Assembly: GCA_008931825.1 (NCBI GenBank)
Contig: QXVZ01013659.1
Coordinates: 1-24,545 of the forward strand
Length of the DNA: 24,545 bases
Source of the DNA: Phallusia fumigata
Taxonomy: Eukaryota; Chordata; Ascidiacea; Phlebobranchia; Ascidiidae
Reading direction: 5' to 3'
Within the stretch, counting starts at the first letter, position 1. Each line of letters starts with the position of its first letter. Positions 19,310 through 24,545 of this stretch are shown here, one piece after another. The notes beneath the pieces were generated by a model, which saw only the letters and a program-made list of their open reading frames with translations, was not told the origin of the DNA and searched no databases. Both the position numbers and the translations under genes were made by a program.

Positions 19310-20479
19310 TTAGCCTGTTTTAGTCATACAGCAAAACGGATACACCTTTTGACATTGGTACGAGATAAACGGCGAGGTTAACATTTTCTTGTAAGAAGCA
19401 AACGTACAAATAATGTATAAAATATGGACAAACAATACAACGTCATTAACCACAATCCCAATTCGTCGAAATCCGACATCATGGGCCGTATGTTGCGTTA
19501 ACCATACTGTTATGACCTGCGCTATTATGGAAACAACGAGAGCGATAGTTGAGCGTATCATTATTGATTTAATCTGTTGATGCAAAGCAGCTCTGCGGCA
19601 GAAACTGCTGGACGTTACTGTGCGTTGCTTCGGTTGCGAAGGCCTCCATTCAACTTTTGCGTGCACTTGTGGTGACGCGTCACAGGGCGGCAAATCTTTG
19701 GTCTGTGACGTCACGGTAACTGCGCTTTGCACCGAGCGCCGTGATTGGCTGCGGTAACGGCGCGAAACTTTCATCAAGACTGCGTGTCTTAACCGCAATC
19801 GCAAAGGATAGACAAAAAGCCCAATGAGGATCATTTGGCCGACTGTGCAGGTTATGGTGATCACCACAACTGCAAATATATGCTCGGGTTGTTCAAATAA
19901 GTGCGTATGCGTACACCCAATGTCACTTCGGGTGAAAGCCTTCATCCATGTGTGGACTATAGTACCTACAATTCCAGGTAACAGCACCAGAATGATAGAA
20001 TATTTACTGAGGTATCCCAGGGCCTTTCCGTAGGAGACGGCGAGCATTTTGTTGTTGTAAAACACCCTTTGGCGAAGCCAGAAGACCAGAAATGATGCAA
20101 AAAACGCAATATGAAAGAGGTTGTAGGAAATATCGGACACGACTTCGCATTGAAGACTAGTAGTCGAATTGATTTGCGAAATCTTCAGTTCAACAATAGT
20201 AAACACAAGCCGCAGTTCGCACAGAAATGAACATACCACAACTGCTGCAAAAATAACTCCATGGTTAAGTTTCTCCAAATTGTTGTTTTCAAGCGCGGAG
20301 CTTCGTCTCCGATGTATGATCCCGTAATGGATGAGCGAAACGACGATCCACGTGTTAGCGATAAGAAGCACATAGCTTGCAACTAGAGGCATTACGTACA
20401 ATGTGTCATTCATGCCATGGTTAACCGTTGTTGATCCATTTGTTGAGTTGTCTGACGTTGTGTTAATCAAGTTCGTCAT
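19310..20479 (-). CDS. Intronless seven-transmembrane receptor-like protein, family unassigned
   Basis: A single 389-codon frame from ATG (20479) to TAA (19310), by far the longest in the window. The N-terminus is short and lacks a signal peptide, with sequons at N6, N11, N14 and N24 and another at N104. Seven hydrophobic segments lie at about 27-55, 74-98, 113-135, 156-179, 201-226, 308-328 and 340-362. C111, before segment 3, and C189, in the second outer loop, are placed like the conserved GPCR disulphide. Segment 3 ends in FWLRQRVFY where rhodopsin-like receptors have DRY. Segment 7 has ND at 345-346 but no NPxxY. The third inner loop (about 227-307) is long, basic and Ser-rich, and the C-tail carries C383-C384, a possible palmitoylation site. 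It is therefore probably a plasma-membrane receptor, outside the classical families or very divergent. Ligand unknown. The intronless form fits a retrocopy-derived or lineage-expanded family. Confidence 0.85.
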   Translation of the reverse strand: MTNLINTTSDNSTNGSTTVNHGMNDTLYVMPLVASYVLLIANTWIVVSLIHYGIIHRRRSSALENNNLEKLNHGVIFAAVVVCSFLCELRLVFTIVELKISQINSTTSLQCEVVSDISYNLFHIAFFASFLVFWLRQRVFYNNKMLAVSYGKALGYLSKYSIILVLLPGIVGTIVHTWMKAFTRSDIGCTHTHLFEQPEHIFAVVVITITCTVGQMILIGLFVYPLRLRLRHAVLMKVSRRYRSQSRRSVQSAVTVTSQTKDLPPCDASPQVHAKVEWRPSQPKQRTVTSSSFCRRAALHQQIKSIMIRSTIALVVSIIAQVITVWLTQHTAHDVGFRRIGIVVNDVVLFVHILYIICTFASYKKMLTSPFISYQCQKVYPFCCMTKTG

Positions 20480-23400
20480 GATTGTCGGTTTGCAACCGAA
20501 ACAGACCGGGTTTAGTCGTTTTATCTTTTAATTAGTTTAGCTTGTAATAATACGTTTTTCTGTTTGAAAAGACATGTCAAGTTCAGAACAATAACATGTA
20601 TAACACCAATGGAACACACATAGACTATCAAGTTTGTAGCATAAAGCCTGACTTAATATTCAACTTGTTGACAACGGTGAAACGATTGTTATTCGAATCC
20701 TAAAGTAATTAACAAGTTTCATTGCAGAGCCGCCTAACCAAAAAGGGCTACCTAACGAGTTTCGTTCAGTCAACCAAAAATCCAGAAAACTTTTGGCGAC
20801 GACGGTTAACTCGCGAAGTTCACTTTAAAACCCGTTTTGGGGCGTTAATACAAATATGCTTGCATTGTGAAAAATAATTGGGTAAATTATTTCTGCCACA
20901 GACACAGGCCACTTCTCCGCAAAACATACCTCGTATTTGCAAAACTGACCAGTCTAACCAAGATGAAGTTCAAAACAGGGACCCACACAACTCTATGTCT
21001 TATAAGCACTTCTTGACTCCTAATATAACCCAACCTCCATACATAAACTTGTTTCATGGGGTTGCCCTTCATCTTGCATCAATCAATGTGAATGAACCTT
21101 AATTGGCAAAAGGCCAGCTGTCAGAAATCGACGTAACTTGATTGTATGTGAATCATTTCCGTTCATTGACATGCAAATTTTCCGACTATTCACATCGAAA
21201 CGTCATGTACAATAGAAACTAAAATTACGACAGTCACCAGTAAAACCAGCATTCGTCAACACTTATTTTTATTTTTTAAGCATTATCTTAGAATCAGTGA
21301 TTCTTTCGCATACCTAAATTTAGCTGCCAAGCCGTCTTAGAACGGTATTACCAGTTACTTGTTAAAATACACTGCTAGTAATGCGTACAAAGCCAAATAT
21401 TGGAAATTGTTTCACAGTGAAAAGTTTTAAGATGATTTTCTGTCGTCATTTAAAAAAACAAGTAAGTTTATTTTTCAAACTAAAACAATTCATCAAACTA
21501 AGACCCATGGCCACATCATCTTTCCCAAAACATAAAATAGCTGCAGCGCGTTTAACCTTCATTCGACAATTGTGCCCTGAACATTAGTAGCTTGTTCACG
21601 GCACAGTTTAGTGCTTCTCAAGTTATTGGTTACTAAAATCACTTGTACCTGCATGTGCGGATCGAAATTCTACCGATTTAGGCGCGTAATACAGAATTAT
21701 TGGTACATAATAACTTTGGCGAGCTCACGAAGCAACAAAACTGCAGCAAAAATCCATTAAAAAGTTGCCTAAGGCGCAAGCCATCTTAGCATAGCAAACC
21801 ACAAATTACCCTAGAGGAGCAAACTAAAAAATAACCTCTAGCAACTTTGGTATGTTACAATGCGAACATACGTGAAAAAATTGGTCTATCAAATCGTCGT
21901 TACAATACAATGACACATCAGAAACAACGCAACTAAGGTCGGACAGCAACAATGAATCAGTAACACATCCTAAACTGTTCACGACTTTATAGCTTCATGG
22001 TGTGACGTGATTTTACACTCCACGATTGACTAAAGTATAGCATCATAAACTACACGAAAATTAAATACTTCTGGATGGCAACATTATTGCAAAATCACGC
22101 TATACAGTTAAACTTCTCATACAAATTGACCAAAAACGCTTTCAACATCTCATTTATTTGACATGTATGGCAGATTTAGATAACCTATGTTTTTCAAAGG
22201 TATTATCAACGTTTGATTTTTCATTATAACTGTCAAATTTAAGTTTCCCAACCAGTTTAAGTTTTCATTGTAAACCTGCAATGCACCTTTGACGATTTGA
22301 CTGAAGCGTAGGCGGTTCCTGTAGAATAAGACCAAGTTCATTTAAGATAAATGAGTCCCGAACTATTTCTACTCAATAATTTACAAGCAGATAAGCTTAT
22401 CTATACAAAGTCCCTAATCCTGCCGCATCTGTGCGTCTATTAGAATGTGTTAGCTGCACCACAAACATAGTCTTCCCTTAATTGCAAAATACACACTTCC
22501 TCGGTATTAGGCAAGTCGATGTTTGGGTTAGTTTCATTTCAGAATATTTAGCCAACCAAATCTTAACCGAATATTCAAACTTGGCCAAAATTAACAAAGA
22601 AGTCCTGGTTAAAGTTTTGTCTAGTGTTGCATTCATTAGTAAACTCGTTGTACTCACTCCGAAACGCCTTGGAAAATAAAAACAGTTCAGGCAAAAAACG
22701 TAAACTTTTGTAGAGACAAGGATCAGCTTGTTGCCTGTGTTTTGATTGGTTAGTTGAAAAACTTTAAGTGGTGTTGTCATTAACAACGCTCGGTTTCGGC
22801 CGATTTTTCAAAAAATTGCGTGCCGGAACCGAAAGATCGCCAAAAGGGCAGTTAACCGAAACTTAGGAGGACAAGAATAGGCTGTAAATCAACTACGTTC
22901 AAGTTTAGGTCACGTTTAAGCCGGGACGATTTACGCTCGGCCAATTTCGTTTAGCCCCACTCGATCAAAAAAAACTACCAGCCACGCCACAGTAGGTTGG
23001 TTATAATTACTCGAAAAGGAATGGACGAAACTTTGTCCTGATGCGTCTGTGTGAAGGCAGGCGGTTATTTCAATCAATATTTGCGTCGTCCAGTTACGCA
23101 ACTCTGAGTTCGTTTTCGACACAATTTTATAAAAGTCTTTAGACATACAGAAGCGTCCATCCGATCACTATGCTTAATGACAAACAGGTTGAATATATTA
23201 ATATTTCATGTTTCTTTTAGGTAATGCGGAAAATCTTTCTTAAACCATGTAAAACTGTTGGTGGTCAAACAAGGTGTTCAAACGAAGTGAACAATTTGAA
23301 ACGGGTGAAATGCATTTTAGTTGATAAACTGATTTGGACAAACTGTCGTTTCTGTAGTAAACCTTGCTGTGTTATGCCTAGCACAAACACTTTAATATTG

Positions 23401-23989
23401 TATGGTTACTGGAGTTTATCTAAACTTCTCATGTGTTTTATCGCTTTACGAAAACCCCTAATACGGTGAAATACTGCGTAATGGTCGTGGTATACTTGTA
23501 AAAATGCTACAAATCAAGGGATGGACAAGTAACACCTTTACTGAAAATCATTCCAAGCCAATTTCAAATGTTAAAATAAGACCATGTTAACCACACAGGC
23601 AAGAAATACAAACCTAAACACCGCCTAGGCCCTAATGTTTGACATAAGGTAAAAATTCTCTTGATTTTTGAGGTCTACAATTTAGAAAATGCACGTATTA
23701 TCTCTAATTAGCCTGAAACGGGACGACGTCAGCTTAAACTCGTGGTGCTTTACGGCTGACCAAAACAGATTAGTTGCGGATCTTGTAACCACTATTAATT
23801 AAAACCATTAAAGGAAGTTTAGTACAGGATTTCCTGGTCTAAAAAGCTGTTCTAATAAACGCACAGGAAACATGTTGTGTTGTTTTGGATCAACTGTATC
23901 CACAGTACAGTATATTCGTTTTACATAGCAACTCATCTAAAAATCTGTTTAAGGCCCAAATATTCCTGTTTTAATGTATTTGAACCACA
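20480..23989. other. Intergenic region without recognisable genes
   Basis: Open frames on both strands (for example 20878-21102, 22478-22786 and 23224-23469) are short, rich in rare residues and match nothing I know. The first few hundred bases presumably hold the receptor promoter, but no specific element stands out. Small inverted repeats occur, such as CTAGAGG/CCTCTAG near 21812-21840. A CpG-richer stretch at 22785-22960 repeats AACCGAAA/TTTCGGTT-like words. Confidence 0.55.
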
Positions 23990-24125
23990 TTAAAGGTTAG
24001 TTTTTATACACATGCTTTTCACGTACATATTCTTCATTGGTAGGCTTGCTATGTTCCCATGGCTGGTGGAAAGTGGAAATTCTGCTGTCAATTCCTTTCT
24101 CATATCCTGGCCAACAAAGTTAGTG
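23990..24125 (-). CDS. Possible terminal coding exon of a further minus-strand gene
   Basis: On the minus strand an acceptor-like TGCTCACCAG is followed by one base plus 44 codons and a TAA at 23992-23990. The peptide begins TNFVGQDMRKELTAEFPLST and ends VKSMCIKTNL. Its composition is protein-like and the frame is open throughout. ATTAAA lies 15 bases past the stop (23975-23970). The acceptor has a mediocre pyrimidine tract, no upstream exon is visible before the window edge and I cannot name the protein. A plus-strand exon over the same DNA is also open but less persuasive. Confidence 0.3.
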
Positions 24126-24545
24126 CTGGTGAGCAACGCACAAAAACCTATCACAGCCAAACAGTTATAGGTAATTTACACAGGAATACGTCAGCTGAAA
24201 ATAGTAAATTGCATTAAGCGCAGTTCTCATATTCTTGACAGAACTGTTGCTAATTTCTCAGATACTGACAATGTAAGCTATGCATACAAGTCGGGATTTT
24301 AATGGTGGTTTAGAGGAAAGAGCAGTTTAACAGCATTTTCGCGTTTTTTTTAATTTTAACACAATTTTCGACAGAAAAACATACCATCCATAAGCAACGT
24401 GACTTATGCTTGTTAGTTAGTCGGGGACTACACGAGGCAGATTTTTGAAACAATTTTCACAGGTTGTTTACTTTACATAAATACACAAACACAAAGTAAT
24501 GCAATAAACGCCGGACTGGGTGTATTATTTGCAAATTCCCAAGGG
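24126..24545. other. Right-edge stretch, no feature seen
   Basis: AT-rich sequence without splice-bounded open frames that I can defend. If the exon at 23990-24125 is real, this would be its upstream intron. Confidence 0.4.

Noticed and set aside
22478..22786. 102-codon minus-strand open frame
   Set aside because: No motif, no splice or poly(A) context, and an equally open frame exists on the other strand.
22922..23146. 71-codon minus-strand open frame over a CpG-richer stretch
   Set aside because: Short, with no recognisable family and no supporting signals.
23224..23469. 81-codon Cys-containing plus-strand open frame beginning just after a TTTTAG
   Set aside because: The cysteine pattern (CRFCSKPCC) suggested a zinc finger or small secreted peptide, but there is no signal peptide, domain or conservation clue.
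1..24545. tRNA, rRNA, snRNA genes and CRISPR arrays
   Set aside because: I looked for tRNA B-box-like GGTTCGAATCC words, rRNA or snRNA core words and regularly spaced repeats on both strands and found none; ATTCGAATCC near 20691 lacks a cloverleaf.

Overview
The window reads as animal nuclear DNA: AT-rich, no operons, and dominated by one gene cut into many short exons by GT-AG introns of about 160 to 2,600 bases. The encoded protein is chordate-like, and the compact introns, base composition and an intronless receptor gene next door suggest a tunicate such as Ciona. The species is inference; the gene structure is read directly.

Positions 16661 down to 434 (minus strand): 22 coding exons of a myosin phosphatase Rho-interacting protein (MPRIP / TRIOBP family) gene. 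Every splice junction keeps the frame, giving 969 codons plus 2 nt without a stop. The protein has a conserved N-terminal Cys/His cluster, a first PH domain, a long Ser/Pro-rich linker, a second PH domain, an Arg-rich TFDxAEFR block and the start of a coiled coil. The last exon ends at a good splice donor about 430 bp from the left edge, so the 3' end of the gene probably lies outside the window. In vertebrates this family ties RhoA/ROCK and myosin phosphatase to F-actin.

Positions 16662-19309: upstream region with a TATA-like element for the MPRIP gene, a CpG-richer patch near 17440-17700 and no convincing coding sequence. Positions 19310-20479 (minus): an intronless gene for a 389-residue seven-transmembrane receptor-like protein with a glycosylated N-terminus and a long basic third inner loop. 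Its family was not identified.

Positions 20480-24545: mostly without recognisable content. One possible terminal coding exon of a further minus-strand gene lies at 23990-24125.

Other structure: repeated TGACGTCA palindromes, two of them bracketing a hairpin at the left edge, a probable degraded repeat block in a long intron and a short retropepsin-like peptide in another intron. I found no RNA genes, CRISPR arrays or bacterial features, and no clear new multi-gene system. The most informative content is the exon-level model of the MPRIP-like gene and the unassigned receptor.
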